This document shows positions 35,141 through 46,901 of a DNA stretch of 64,000 bases, in pieces (positions within the stretch are counted from its first letter, which is position 1; each line of letters begins with the position of its first letter). Origin of the DNA: Taudactylus pleione (taxonomy: Eukaryota; Chordata; Amphibia; Anura; Myobatrachidae); the NCBI GenBank assembly GCA_031769625.1, contig JAUIMM010000017.1, positions 717,001 through 781,000 of the forward strand, written 5' to 3'. A program made the translations under genes and the position numbers. Below the pieces are notes generated by a model. It did no database searches. It saw only the letters and a list, made by a program, of their open reading frames with translations, and was not told the origin of the DNA.

Positions 35141-36060
35141 GATGGTAAGTATGTGACACTCACACCTATACGTATTGGTATAGTGTGAATAACACCTTGC
35201 ACATCGCGCACCGCAAGGGCTTTGAGCAGAGCAAGATCAGGGACAGTAATAAAGCTGACAGTAGAAAGTGAAAGTACAGACAGCAGGCTAGCAGTTCAGT
35301 CACATACAATGCAGAAGAAACAAATCCCTGCACTATTAGCGCTGGTTCTCAACTACTCAGACCCTCAGGCTGGTAGGATTCAGCGCTGCATACACTGACC
35401 TGTAACAAACAGAGGAGAGGTATGCTGACCCAGACCGCAATGCCACCGCTCACAGGCTTCCAGCAGCGTTCACCATGCTTTAAAGATGGCCACCGAGGAG
35501 CAGAGGATGAAGGAGGCCGGCCTGGGGAGGACAGCTGACACACTGTGGCCAATCAGGCAGAGCAGAGAGGCTGTGTGCAGCAGGGGAGGCGCCGGCTGTG
35601 AGACAGGGAAAGCGCACTCCCTTGGCATGCATTTAACCCCTGGGACGCCGCAGCGCATGCCGCTCAGCAGCGGCCCGCTGTCCCAGGGGGTAGTGGAAGC
35701 GCAGGTTGGTCGCCTGGCTCCACGCTGCAGCCAGTCCCCAGGGAGCCCCCTGCCTGGGGACTCAGGACCATGTGACCAGCGGGGACCCACCGCGGGACCC
35801 CGCTGCTTACCTGCTATCCCCTTGGATCCGGCCATGGTCCAAAACATCTGGGGACACCGCTAGCCATGACCCCAGATGTCTACCAGCATCCCCGGATCAG
35901 TACCGGCGTTCTGGTACCGGCGGGGTGTAGGGGAGACAGCATGGACGTCAGTACTGACTGTCCATGCTGTACTCCCAGATGTGCAGCCAGCGCTGCCTTT
36001 AAAAGAAACTTCAGGGGCTCTTCACAGCCCCCCTCTGCACAGTGCCTCCGACTCCGGCCA
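35141..36060 (-). other. DIRS3 leader, CpG-rich
   Basis: Between gag-like start and terminal repeat; 35470..35900 is GC-rich with open frames on both strands that lack domains. The internal start of transcription is presumably here or in the terminal repeat. Confidence 0.5.
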
Positions 36061-36429
36061 GGCACCGACGAAACTGAGATGCCTTGGCCCGGGGGCGGGG
36101 TATAGGAGAGGGACCCAGATGCATCCTGGGAGGCTGAAAACTTTAACTCTGTGGTGCCTGAAGACTGACGTCATCACCTATACCCCAAGGTATCCTGTGG
36201 ATACCCTATGGACCCTGAAGTAGAAACCGCAGCTACTGCGTGAGGTTATGTCAACATGGACAAGTACCTGCTAGGTGCACATTTACCCGACTTAGTGGTT
36301 GACCGGCCATTGCGCTTATCGAGTGGTCAATTTGGTAAGCTACACACACTTACCAATTGGCCATTCGATATGTCTGGGCAGACATCACAACTGGACGGGC
36401 ATTTAAATTGGGTGGAAACTAAGCATATA

Positions 36430-38245
36430 TACACATTACATGGGGCCAAAAGTATTTGGACAATAGATCACACCTATGTGCTTTTTGAACATATCATTCC
36501 AAAATTCCGGGTATGAAAATGGAGTCGGTCCCCCCGTTGCTGCCATTAGAACGACCACTCTTCTTGGAAGAGAAGATTTTAGAAGACAGCTGTGGAGATT
36601 CACAGAAACAACCAGCTTTAGGGGCGGATGCTGCTGCGACCATTTTAGTGGACTTTTCTGTAGTCACGTCTGCGACTATATGCTAAGATTAGGAAAAGCC
36701 CTTCCCCTCATGTACATATGTGCAAGGACTGAAACAGGCATTTTCAGCATTCTTACACGCTGAAATACAGCTAGGTGCATCTTTAGATACAACCAGCGAT
36801 CGCACCAGCAACGTGGTATGTGCAGATTCTCTGTATGGCCTCCAATGTGAGCAATTCTGCATAAATAAGCACCATCAACAACACTCCAAAACACACCCAT
36901 AAGACTGACCATCTCAGTGTGTCTACTTAGCTACCTCCCAGTCACCGTCTAAGACTGCCCAATACATTTTCTAAACATTTCCTAAGCACATCAATCGCGA
37001 CTGTGACTGTGCACATGGAGTGACGCATGCACATGCATAAGAATAATTAAATTGCTCCACTGTGTCTGACATCGGCAGTGCATCAGCCTAAAGCTGCACA
37101 CTGGCAAATATATTGGCTGATCAATTGATATATTGTGTGCCCGTCGGCTGAGGTATACTAGCGATATGCCTTAACGACGTCGTTCAGACATATCACGTCG
37201 GCTCAGCTGCACAGCCGATGGCAAATATATCTGTCCATCGTGCTGTGTGTACGTGCGGTCAGCTGACCACCTTTACACTTGAAGTAGAGGCTGTGGAGAG
37301 GGGGTCGCAAAGCAACCCAGAGCCAGATGATGGTTGTTCAGTGTATACGAACAATCATCATCTGCATATTTGGGTTGGGAATTGATGAAGGGGAATAAGG
37401 TCTGGCTAACAATTGGCATTCCAAAAGGTATTCAGTAGGGATCAGAAAAGTCAAGCTTAAACCATTTTTTGCTAGATGGACCTCGCATTGTGCACAGGAG
37501 CATTGCCATGCTATAAAGGTCTTCCCCAAACTGTTGCCACAAAGCTGAAAGCACAAAATTGTCTAGAATGTCATTGTATGCTACAGCATTAAGATATCTC
37601 TTCAGTGAAATAAAGTGGACCAAACCAAATCATGAGAAAGTGCTCAGACCCTTATTTCCCAACCATCATTTCCAGTTGGCAGTATGCATTTGGGCAGGAA
37701 GTGGTCTCCTGGCAACTGCCAGACTGATCAGTGAGTGCTATACAGAGAAAGCTGATTCTTTAGTTAAAATAACGAGTTTCCATTACTACACAATCCTATG
37801 GAAAAGTCCGATAGACACTGATGTGGCTTGTACACAGCGGTTCGGCCATGGAAACTAAATCCATGTAGATCCTGACGAATCGTTCTTGTTCTGGTGTTCC
37901 CTCCAGAGGCAGTTTAGAATTCAGTAGTGAGTTTGCAGTTGAAGGCAGACACATTCTACGCAGTACAAACTTCAGGACTTGCTGCATTCTATGAGACTGT
38001 GTGGCCTATCGCTTTGTGGCCAGTTGTTGCTCCTCAGTGTTGCCACTTCACAATAACACCACTCACAGTTAACTGGGACAGCCCTAGCAAGGTAGAAATT
38101 TCACAAACTGACTTGTTGGGAGAGCGGCATTCCTTAACAGGGCCAAGTTAAATCCCTTCAGCATGATCCATTCTACTACTACTGACTATGAAGATTGCTT
38201 CATTTTATGCACCTGTTAACAATGGATATGGCTGTTTATAGAATT
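36430..38245 (-). mobile_element. Decayed second Tc1/mariner family, with an insert
   Basis: The end-proximal part ACATTACATGGGGCCAAAAG with TATTTGGACA (36433..36463) and the collinear body at 37418..38245 match a Tc1 family known from fish and frogs (ends near TATGGCCAAAAGTATT). On the minus strand, AYNDILDNFVLSALWQQFGE (about 37590..37530) is a transposase remnant. The stretch 36605..37417 is foreign: it holds a GC-poor repeat and a hAT-like piece near 37088..37270. No frame survives. Confidence 0.65.
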
Positions 38246-39125
38246 ATACATATATAAATATACAGACCTTAAACTACTTTAAAATCTAGGGACGACTGAC
38301 AAGTGTGTGTGGCTTGTCAGTCAAAACTGCTGGTTCCAAACATCTGTTATCAGTCAGTCATTCCAAAAGACCTTACCAAACCTAATAGCCTGCATATATT
38401 TGCTCAAATACAACCAAGACTTAAATGTCTACATAAAATAGCAGAAGTTCAAATCATATATTAGTGTAAATTTTGCCTAATTTTTAGATATATGGTTTAA
38501 AATAAATGTATCTCTGGAATTGTTTTATAATATCTCCTTTGTATTACAGCCCAACTTTGCGGTGTAATTCCTGTTACTGTGTTTAATTCATTAATGTCAC
38601 TATCAATTCAATTTTTTTTTACTTTAGAAATTAATATTGATAGAAATTGACAATTTCAAACAAACCAAGACCCCCCAGCCATATATACCAACTCAATTAA
38701 GTAAACATACTGTGGTGATGACTTCAGTGCACCAAGGTACCAGAGCTAGATTAAGGAAAGGCAGACAGGGCAAGTGCTCCAGGGCCCCGGAATTTAAACA
38801 CTAATGTCTGAGTGCGGGCGCAACGAAGACTGTCACATTGCCTAGTAATCAGGGTTGGACGGCCAACCCCACTGTAGCTCTACTTCTCCTTGTGGCTAGT
38901 ACCTCCCCTGGGATCAATTACCAATCACAGAGACGCTGTGACTGCAAAGAGTGTGAACTTTCATTGGCATCCAGATGGCCTCTTCCTGCTTGAATGAGAT
39001 CCACCTCCTGACTTACTTCACAAGCAGGAGAACAGGAAGGGACCACAAGAGGATCAGATGCTCAGATGGATCCCTAGCGAGACCTGTATAGAAATGCAGT
39101 CGGACGGTACACAAGGGTAACAACA
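38246..39125. other. Unassigned non-coding stretch
   Basis: AT-rich to 38700. A segment at 38740..38800 (AGAGCTAGATTAAGGAAAGG, CAGGGCCCC) looks like a dispersed repeat end. No gene evidence. Confidence 0.4.
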
Positions 39126-39628
39126 GCATAGAACAGTGGTTCCCAAACTGGATGACGTGGCACCCTGGGACAAATCAATTTATTTATGGTCAATGTGGCT
39201 GCCAATCATAAAATACATGGTCAAACAAAGCACAACCCTGTCCGCCATCACATAACTGAACCTAAGGAAGACATATAAACACAATTTACCTTATTTAATA
39301 AAGTTACAAAATTTCTCAATAATGGTAAGAACTTACCTTTGTTATCTCTTTCTTCGAAGTACATAGGGTCCACAGGGAAACCTTGGGATTTAGGCGATGG
39401 CAAGGACATCCGGGCACCACGCAGTTAATTTTTTCTCCCAGGATGTACTGGCCTCTTCCTATACCTCGCCCCCGAGCATCTCAGTTCGTAACAAGTCAAA
39501 GGCCGGAGGAGGATAAAAGAGAGAGAAGAAAATCTGGAACACTGAAGAATCACAAGCTCACATATAAGGAGACAGAAAACTGGTTACCAGAGCGAATCCC
39601 ATCTGAAGCAAGGAGCGTCGGGGGGGTG

Positions 39629-39733
39629 ACCTGTGGACCCCATGGACTTTGAAGAAAGAGATAAAGGTAAGTTCTTACCATCTCTCTCATTTTCTTCTTC
39701 AGGGTCCGTAGGCTCTACAGGGATACCTTGGGC
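39629..39733. repeat. DIRS4 internal complementary region
   Basis: GGTAAGTTCTTACCATCTCT (complement of the low end) is fused through CATTTTCTTC to the complement of the high end (CTTCAGGGTCCGTAGGCTC). The low-end copy itself has since changed (TTTCTCAATAATGG instead of ATGAGAGAGATGG), so the ICR preserves the older terminal sequence. Confidence 0.83.
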
Positions 39734-39751
39734 ATGTCCCAAAGCAGTCCT

Positions 39752-40980
39752 TTAAGGGTGGGGACACTGCTGATTTGACAGGAGAATCCGGCACCCGAAG
39801 GAAGCATCCTGAGAAGCAAAGGTATCAAATGCATAGAACCTTAAAAAGTTCTGGACAGAAGACCACGGGGCCGCCTTACAAAGCTGAACAGCCGAGGGGC
39901 CATGGCGAGCTGCCGACGAAAGACCCACAGACAGAGAAGAATGAGCAGTAACAGGCGGTACAGGAAAGCTCTTTTGAGTGTAAGCCTCAGATATCGTCAT
40001 ACGAATCCACCTGGCCAATGTCTGTTTATTGGCTGGCCATCACATCTTGTGAAAACCGTAGAGGACAAACAAGGAGTCCGATTTTCGAAGGGAATTGGTA
40101 CGGTCCACATAAATCCTGAGAGCACGTACCACATCCAATGAGTCCTCACCTGCCGAGAGGTCTGGAGGAAGAAAGAAAGGCCGGAACAATAATTTCCTCA
40201 TTAATGTGGAAAGTAGAGACCACCTTAGGAAGGAACCCAGGGCAAGTCCAAGGCACTGCCCTGTCCAGTTGAAAGTTCAGAAATGGGGAGCGACAGGAGA
40301 GCTCCCCCATGTCTGACACCCTTCTGGCCTAAGCAATGGCCAGAAGAAAAGCAGTCTTCGCTGTCAACCATGTGAGATCCACTGAGACCAGTGGTTCAAA
40401 TGGAGAGCCTTAAAGGCCAAATCCCAAGGAGCCACAGGAGGCTGAATCCACAGGACAACCTGCAAGAAAGTACGAATGTCCGGTAAAGGAACAAACGTTT
40501 GTTGAAACCAAACTCAGAGCTGAAATATGCACCTTCAGTGAGGTTAAGTGGAGACCAAGGTCCAAACCTGCTTGAAGAAAGGCCAAAAGCCTAGGTATCT
40601 TAAATACCAGAGGGTCATAACCCCTGGGACGACACCACTGAAAATAGGTATGCCACACTCTGTGATATATGTGAGCAGAGGCCGGTTTACATGCTCTGAG
40701 CATGGTACTGACCAGAGCTGGATAAACCTTTGGACCATAAGAGGGAAGTCTTAAGAGCCACGCCGTCAAAGACAGACGACCAAGGTCCGGGTAAAGGCAG
40801 GATCCTGAGACAACAGATCCGGACGTTGAGGCAACAGCAATGGAGTGTCGATGGAGAGACTCCGAAGATCTGAGTACCAATGTCTTCTGAGCCACGCTGA
40901 AGCCACCAGCAGGACCATTTCTCCCTCTTGGTTGAACTTTCGAATGACCCGAGGAAGAAGGGAGGACTGGAGGAAACAGG
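39752..40980 (-). pseudogene. DIRS4 tyrosine recombinase, catalytic box altered
   Basis: The N-terminal part (40895..40410) has SAHIYHRVWHTYFQWCRPRG. Frameshifts follow. The C-terminal part (40018..39752) has LARWIRMTISEAY, then HSSLS where the other copies have the HxxR box HSTRS, so the catalytic arginine is replaced. FLRFYAFDTFAS with the tyrosine is still present. Catalysis would be lost even without the frameshifts. Confidence 0.8.
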
Positions 40981-41039
40981 TACGCAAACTGGAAGGTCCA
41001 CTTTACTGACAGAGCGTCGACCAGGAGGTGTCACGCATT

Positions 41040-41735
41040 CTAACATGGGCGGGGCGGCATTTCTAGTCCTTGACCCGTAACTTGTGGTTGAGCCTGGAGC
41101 ACATGAGGTCCACTTCTGGAAGTCTCCACTTGTCAACTAGGAGTTGCAACACCTCTTGGTGAAGAGACCATTCCCCTGGATGCACGTCATGATTGCTGAG
41201 GAATTCTGCTTCCCAATAAAGGACCCCCGGAATGAACACTGCCGATATGGCTGGGAGATGGCCTTCCGCCCATGTTAGAATGCGTGACACCTCTGTCATC
41301 GCTGACTTAAGAGTTCCTCCTTGATGATTGATGTAAGCCACTGTCGTGGCTTTGTCGGATTGAACCTGCATGGGTTTTCCGTGAAGTACGAGTCTGGCTT
41401 GCTGAAGGGCCCTGAAGACCGCCAGAAGCTCCAATATTTTTATTGGTAGAGCAGACTTCTCTGCTGTCCACCGCTCCTGAAAGGAGTGTGTACCTGTCAC
41501 TGCGCCCCAACCCAGGAGACTGGTGTCCGTCGTCAGGAGAACCCATTCCCGGAATCCAAAAGGGGCGCCCCTTGGTGTGGTGACACGTCTGCAGCCACCA
41601 GGCAAGGTCTGCAGCCACCACGCACCTCTGGAGAAAGCACAATCGTTTGTGCCTTTATCCGATGGGGTTGGGGGAGCAGTGATAGGTCCACCTGGAGAGA
41701 TTGCGGAGTGGATTGACACTCGGCGACTGTGGAGG
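41040..41735 (-). pseudogene. DIRS4 RNase H region, nearly intact
   Basis: A single frame (41719..41063) holds WVLLTTDTSLLGWGAVTG, ILELLAVFRALQQARL, VQSDKATTVAYINHQGGT, PGVLYWEAEFLSN and a HPGEWSLHQEVLQLLVDKW segment. This is the best-preserved RNase H to connection region in the window. In DIRS elements it lies between RT and YR. Confidence 0.82.
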
Positions 41736-41738
41736 CAT

Positions 41739-42480
41739 CTACGTACTCACATCTGCAAGGTGGAGATCTTTTCTGCGGTCAGAAAGATTCTGTGTTGGGA
41801 ATCCAACAGAGCTCCTAGATGGAGCATCCTCTGAGATGGAGTCAGGGATGACTGTCCAATTGATCAACCATCTGTGAGCCTGAAGCACAGACACTGTCAG
41901 CTGTAGGTGGTGTTGAAATACCTCTGGAGACCCTGCCAACAATAAGAGGTCGTCCAGGTAAGGCAACAGCCGAACCCCCTGATGCCGTAGATGGGCTGCC
42001 ATGACAGCCATAACCTTGGTAAACACTCGAGGAGCTGTGGAGAGACCAAACGGCAGCGCCCGAAACTGGAAATGTTGTTGCTGTATAGCAAAACGGAGGA
42101 AACTTTGGTGAGATGAAGCTATTGGAATATGCAGATATGCATCCTGAATATCCAGCGATACCGTAAGATCCCCTGTTTCCATAGCCAGTATAATTGAGCG
42201 GAGGGTTTCTTGAACAGAGGTACCCTGAGGAATCTGTTCAGGGACTGAAGACTGAGGATAGGCTGATATGATCCGTTTGGTTTCCAGACCATAAAGAGAT
42301 TGAAGTAATAACCCGTTCTTCTTTGAGGAGATGGGACCGGATGACAATTCCTGCTTGAAGCAAGGATTGTATCACTTTCTGCATTTGTAATGCCAAGTCT
42401 TTGTCTGACAGAGGGCTTGTGCAGAAGAATTGCTGGGGAGGCCTTCTGCAGAAGGCAAGGGCGTACCCGTGAGAAACCAC
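41739..42480 (-). pseudogene. DIRS4 reverse transcriptase
   Basis: The frame 42347..41739 carries ETLRSIILAMETGDLTVSLD, IQDAYLHIPIASSHQSFLRF, a RALPFGLSTAPRVFTKVMA segment and the catalytic LLPYLDDLLLLAGS. An earlier part (about 42310..42250) in another frame has YYFNLFMVWKPNGSYQPIL. One frameshift separates them near 42240. Confidence 0.83.
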
Positions 42481-42485
42481 TTCTC

Positions 42486-43690
42486 TTACCCAAGTGTCTG
42501 TTGTGGTCTGGCACCAGCACTGGGCGAACTGAACAAAATCGGCCTCCCACCTTGGGATCCGGAAGAAGTAGATGCCGTTGGCAGACACGCAGACTTAGCT
42601 GCTGCCAACGTATCCACAATCTTGTCCAGGTTGTAACCAAACAAGATCTTACCATTATAAGGCAAACACTCTAATCCTCTCTTAAAGTCCGCGTCCGCTC
42701 TCCAAGAGCGCAGCCATAAGGAACGGCGAGCTAACACCGCAGCAGCCGAAATCCTGGAGATAAAAAGGGTGATGTGCAAAGCTGCCTAAGTGATATATTT
42801 AGCCGAATCATGGAGGTTACCCACCAGAGTCACATGATGTGTGGTAGCATCCGAAGGAAAAGACTCCTCTAGGGATTCTGCCCAGAACTCCATAGCCTTG
42901 GCCACCCATGAGATAGCCATAGCTGGTCTGGAAACTGCTCCAGAAAGAGAATACATTGACTTTAAACACACCTCTACCTTCCTATCCATGATCTTTTAAG
43001 GAAGCAATGGATGGCATAGGTAGAGTAGCACTTTTGATTAAGCGTGTCACATGAAAGTCCACCGCAGGAGGCGATTCCCATTTAGTACAATGTTCCTCAG
43101 GAAAAGGATAGGCATAAGCCAGGCGTCTCAGGCTGAAATCGCTTCACAGGCGATTTCCACGCCACTTCCATATGCTCCACTAGCTGGTCAGATAAAGGAA
43201 ATCCTGCAGAAGTAGTCCTTATTTCTTTGAACAGAGCATGTTTGGACCATGTAGGAGGTTCATCTTCCTCTATAACTAGGGCTCAACGAACAGCACGCAT
43301 CAGAGCAGGAATATTGATTTTTTTTACTCTCGCTGAGAGGGCTCAGAGTCATCCCTCCTCTACCATCTCCCCGGTATCACGGTCATCATCAGCCTATTGT
43401 GTAGATGGTGATGACGGTATGGGCCGTTTAGCCGGTCTAAGGGGTTTATCCTGAAGGGTAACAGAGGTAGTCAGATTCTGCACTGTAGTAGACAGTGCAT
43501 CCATCCATGGCGGTGGCACAAACTGAACCGCCACGGGTGAAATCTGTAAGGGCTGACCCTGTGATCCAGTCCTCCACACCTAGTTACGCAGCACAAGATT
43601 TACATGATTTGAGCAGGGCTGGAGTGGAATCGTGCCCATCATCCCCACTTCCAGACATAGCAATCACTGAAGTGTACACTTGTTTGTGAC
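42486..43690 (-). pseudogene. DIRS4 gag-like ORF1
   Basis: VLARRSLWLRSWRADADFKR and ILFGYNLDKIVDTLAAAKSA (42720..42590) correspond to the same region of copies 1 to 3. DRKVEVCLKSMYSLSGAVS (about 42985) matches KVEICLKSIYSLAG of copy 3. The N-terminal part up to about 43690 is recognisable in pieces (SPVAVQFVPPPWMDALSTTV). Confidence 0.75.
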
Positions 43691-43705
43691 AAACTACACA
43701 AAACA

Positions 43706-43707
<2 letters not shown>

Positions 43708-43751
<44 letters not shown>

Positions 43752-43758
43752 CACACAC
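43708..43758. repeat. (TA)n microsatellite in the DIRS4 leader
   Basis: About 18 TA units followed by CATATACACACACAC. Confidence 0.95.
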
Positions 43759-44673
43759 CTCTATATATATCTCTATCTCAGAAACAATCCCTCAATGCGC
43801 TAATATTACTGTAACCATAAGTATCAGTCCAAAATTAGGAATAAGCTGCTCCTCTTGTGCAATTCTTGCCAGCAAATGGATCTAGAATGAACATACAACA
43901 AGACAAGGGAGCGCTGACATAGTGTGGTATTTTTAGAAATTTCAAAGGAATAAAAGTAAATAATGTGCGTACATGTGATAAAAAATAGTAAGCTTAGCTA
44001 GCGTTCCCGCTAGGCTGTTTTAGCGGGGTGTGGCGCCATGCTCTCCTTCTGGAGGGCAAAAAGCTCCCTGCCATCATAGCCTGCGGATGCAGTCTTCACC
44101 CGCGGGTCGCAGTGTCCCGCGTGTGGGGAATTGACCCGGTCACCGCCGGTGAATGGTGAATAGACTCAGGGCGCATGCGCCCGGCATCTATTCTCCCCGT
44201 CAGCAGTGCTTGGGGGCTGCCCGGCGTGTCTGTAAGTGCCAGGCATGCCCCTTTTCAATGGCCACCCTTTTCGGGTGCGCGCGCGGAAGTGCCTTCTCTA
44301 GCTCCGGTGCCCTGCCTGCCGCCGGAGTGAACACTACTTATCTCAATGTAGTTTTGCTTGGAGGTATGACAATTCAAAACCGACTCTTCATTTGGTTCAA
44401 CAACAAGCATCAGACGATCAGCCCACATGGAGAGTACATTACTAAATTGGGCTTGCAAGCAGATAAAAAAAGCAGTTTTTTTTAATAAGTACTCCTTCAA
44501 CCTATAAATGTGAGGCATAATAAACACCCTGACTTGTAATTGTAAGGGTTCAGAAAAGAAAGGTATAGTTATAATGGCTGAAAGTTGAAATAGACAGATA
44601 GCGCTAACACACAGTCACATAAAATGCAGAACACCACCTGCACAGTGGCACTACAATTCAACTACCCAGACTA

Positions 44674-45494
44674 GGGCCTGTATTCAATTTGAGCCGAGCC
44701 GCGATAATTTAACGTGGCCCGGACTTATCACCTCCTTCGCTTGTTTTGTAGGCGTTAAAAGTATCGCACGCGTGCCCGCGTATCCCCGTATTCAATTTGA
44801 AAGCAGGCGAAACCGGGACTCGGCGATACTTGGATCGGTGTTAGAAAAAAACGAGAATTTTCGTGAAATAATCCTAGGACCTCCCTAAAAATGTCCAGAC
44901 ACGGGGGATCACTATGGGTACCTCCGTTTTTGGCTGCAAAAGAAAGTCGGGTTTTTAAATAGCAGCGGCAGGTGTTTTTTTTTCCCCGACTTTAAAGAAG
45001 TGATGCAGAAGAGCATTTAGCTTATTTTTTTCATTTTTAAAAATGGTCCCATCAAATTTGGGGTACATGAAAATGGGGTTCAGCATATTTTAAAGTTGCT
45101 AAAGTGACTTAAAAAAAAAATCATGAAAAACCCACCTGTCGCAAATACCTGCAATCAAAAAAACACTTGGGGCATACTTGGGGACCATTCCAGAGTCAAG
45201 TTCGCTATTTTTGGGGTGTCCATTTTTTTTTTTTTTTTTTTGGACACAGATTACCTTTTGGGGACTGTCTGAAGGCTGCCCTGAAACGTTGCACCCCAAA
45301 ACCCCAAATCTGCACTTTTTACCGCCAGCCATTCATAGGCGATACTTTATCGCCTATTACATTGCATTGACTTTCCGCCTATGCGGAAAGTCTTTCAAAT
45401 TGAATACGGGGTAAAACTAAAACAGGCGATAATGACGTCATCGGCGGTAAATTACCGCGAATCCAGCATTAACGCCTCAAATTGAATACGGCCC
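44674..45494. mobile_element. TATTCAATTTGAG-type MITE in the DIRS4 leader
   Basis: The ends are GGGCCTGTATTCAATTTGAG and, inverted, GGGCCGTATTCAATTTGAG, flanked by TA or palindromic CTAG on both sides. It shares GGGGTACATGAAAATGGG (near 45060) and neighbouring blocks with the copy at 62221. It is non-coding, with a T-run at 45222..45241. It resembles PIF/Harbinger elements, but the exact duplication is ambiguous. Confidence 0.7.
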
Positions 45495-45849
45495 TAGGTG
45501 TCTTGTAGGATATAGCGCTACATACACTGACCAGGAAGGAGAGGTTCCGCGTTCCTCAGAGATCTGCGACTCTGCCAGGGAGAAAATGACCGCCAGAAAC
45601 TGAGGTGCCTCTGGCCCGGGGGCAGGGTATAGGGAGAGGCCCAGTGCATCCCGGGAGATAAAAAAAATGAACTGCGTGGTGCCCGGATGGGCCTTGCCAT
45701 CACATAAACCCAAAGGTCTCCCTGTGGAGCCTATGGACCCTGAAGAGAAAAAAAAAAAAAGGTTTTGGCCTAAGGGTGCCATGAAAAAAAAAATGTTGAT
45801 ACTCTAGGGTGCCATGATTCAAGAAAGTTTGGAAACCTCTGGCATAGGC

Positions 45850-46520
45850 GATAGGGTGAGTTTCTCCTTCTCCCAGGCACTGCACAATATAGGAGAGAGT
45901 TTGGTTTGCACTAGGAATTGAACTATTTTGGCCACCTTTTGCTAGGAGAAATCCCTTGTTGCTACTGGGTAGGTTTAGGGGTCTATTTATCAATGGAAAA
46001 GAACCCTAAATCCAACAATTTCACTGGTGATAGAGCTTCTCTCTATTTAACAAGCCCCAAAGCCAGTAAAAGCTATCAACTGTACTGCCACAATGTTCTT
46101 ATCACTTTCGCCAAATCAGGTTGGCAGTATTGGGGGCAGTCCAGGAATTCTTTTTTTTTTTTTTTTACAATTATTTTATTTCTTTCCTTTTTGTTGTTGT
46201 TGAAACTGCAACTGGATACCCAAGTCCAAGCTTTCAGAGCAGTAAGCATGTGTGGCCTGGCAAAGCCACATAAAATACAAGCAGAGGGGACAGTTAAAGC
46301 AGGAAGTCAGGGGAACTGATCAGCTGTCCCAGTGATCTTCTCTTGGTAACTTGCGATGACAGACTGCATAAAGGTAAATAGACCACTTACATATATGTTG
46401 TTATTGGGAGGAGACAAGGTATTTAAAGCCACTTCAGCAATCACAGCACTGGGTCAGCCCATTTTTTTTTACCTTTGGATAGATGCATGAGCATTAATTC
46501 AGCACAGACGGTGTAATGCA
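45850..46520. other. Unassigned non-coding stretch
   Basis: Contains a T-run (46151..46166) and GTCTATTTATCAATGG-like fragments of MITE ends. No gene evidence. Confidence 0.4.
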
Positions 46521-46836
46521 GCACCGACTGTGCAATAGCGTTACTGCCTCACAGCAATGAGGTCATGGGTTCAATTCCCACCATGGCCCTAACTGTGTGG
46601 AGTTTGTATATTCTCCCTGTGCTTGCGTGGGTTTCCTCCCACACTCCAAAAATATACTGGTAGGTTAATTGGCTCCTAACAAAAATTTATCTGGTGTATA
46701 TGTGTGTGAGCATGTGGTAGGGAATATAGACTGTAAGCTCCACTGGGGCAGGGACTGATGTGAATGGCCAAATATTCTCTGTAAAGCGCTGTGGAATATG
46801 TGTGCACTATATAAATAACTGGTAATAAATAAATTA
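46521..46836 (+). mobile_element. tRNA-headed SINE (V-SINE-like)
   Basis: The head resembles a tRNA gene, with a B box at 46567..46579 (GGGTTCAATTCCC); the A-box region near 46527..46545 is degraded. The body contains GTGTGGAGTTTGTATATTCT, TCCTCCCACACTCCAAAAAT and GACTGTAAGCTCCACTGGGG. The tail ends in AATAAATAAATTAA. SINEs of this structure are transcribed by RNA polymerase III and mobilised by LINEs. The name is assigned from memory of fish and frog families. Confidence 0.7.
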
Positions 46837-46901
46837 ATGTTTTACACATATATTTATATATACACAATCAGCCATAACATTGAAACCACCTGCCTAATAT
46901 T

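Larger units (their letters stand above)
30684..36226 (-). mobile_element. DIRS-type retrotransposon, copy 3 (family B)
   Basis: Minus-strand DIRS element with terminal repeats about 30750..30880 and 36065..36190 that look identical over more than 100 bp, indicating the most recent of the four insertions. The ends are GAGATATGGTAAGAACTTACC and CCCTGAAGTAGAAA. It is nested at an AAA in a Tc1/mariner element, consistent with the trinucleotide shared between DIRS ends and target. All three coding regions carry a few stops or frameshifts only. Confidence 0.9.
29355..36300 (+). mobile_element. Decayed Tc1/mariner element split by DIRS3
   Basis: Pieces at about 29365..29980, 30440..30683 and 36227..36290 follow the order of a known fish/frog Tc1-like family: TTAGGCACACCTGCTCATTA at the start, CAGATCTTAATCCAATAGAG (the [16 protein letters not shown] catalytic segment) near 30608, and CAGCTACTGCGTGAGG after DIRS3. 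DIRS3 entered between GCAGCCGAC and CGCAGCTACTGCG. A further insert of unknown type occupies about 29985..30400. Transposase frames are fully broken and no intact ends remain. Confidence 0.7.
39315..45748 (-). mobile_element. DIRS-type retrotransposon, copy 4 (family B)
   Basis: Minus-strand element with ends ATGGTAAGAACTTACC (low) and GACCCTGAAGAGAAAA (high). The terminal repeats (about 39380..39510 and 45585..45745) are clearly diverged, so it is older than copy 3. It is nested in a hAT relic and carries a PIF/Harbinger-like insert (44674..45494) and a TA microsatellite in its leader. All coding regions are broken. Confidence 0.87.
39134..45841. mobile_element. hAT relic split by DIRS4
   Basis: The outer ends are CAGTGGTTCCCAAACTG and, inverted, CAGAGGTTTCCAAACTTTC. 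The flanks GCATAGAA (39126..39133) and GCATAGGC (45842..45849) match in six of eight bases, as expected for an aged 8-bp duplication. GGCACCCTGGGACAAAT and GGGTGCCATGATTC inside are shared by both halves in inverse orientation. The host element is only a few hundred bases. Confidence 0.65.

Noticed and set aside
35470..36105. Overlapping open frames on both strands as a host gene
   Set aside because: They lie in the GC-rich leader of DIRS3, lack domains and overlap each other; high GC content gives long frames by chance.
39629..39733. ICR read as a real mini-intron
   Set aside because: GT to AG distance is 36 nt, below the usual vertebrate minimum, and the orientation is antisense to the element's own transcript.
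46521..46600. Functional tRNA gene
   Set aside because: The B box is present, but the A-box side is degraded, the cloverleaf cannot be completed, and SINE body and tail follow.
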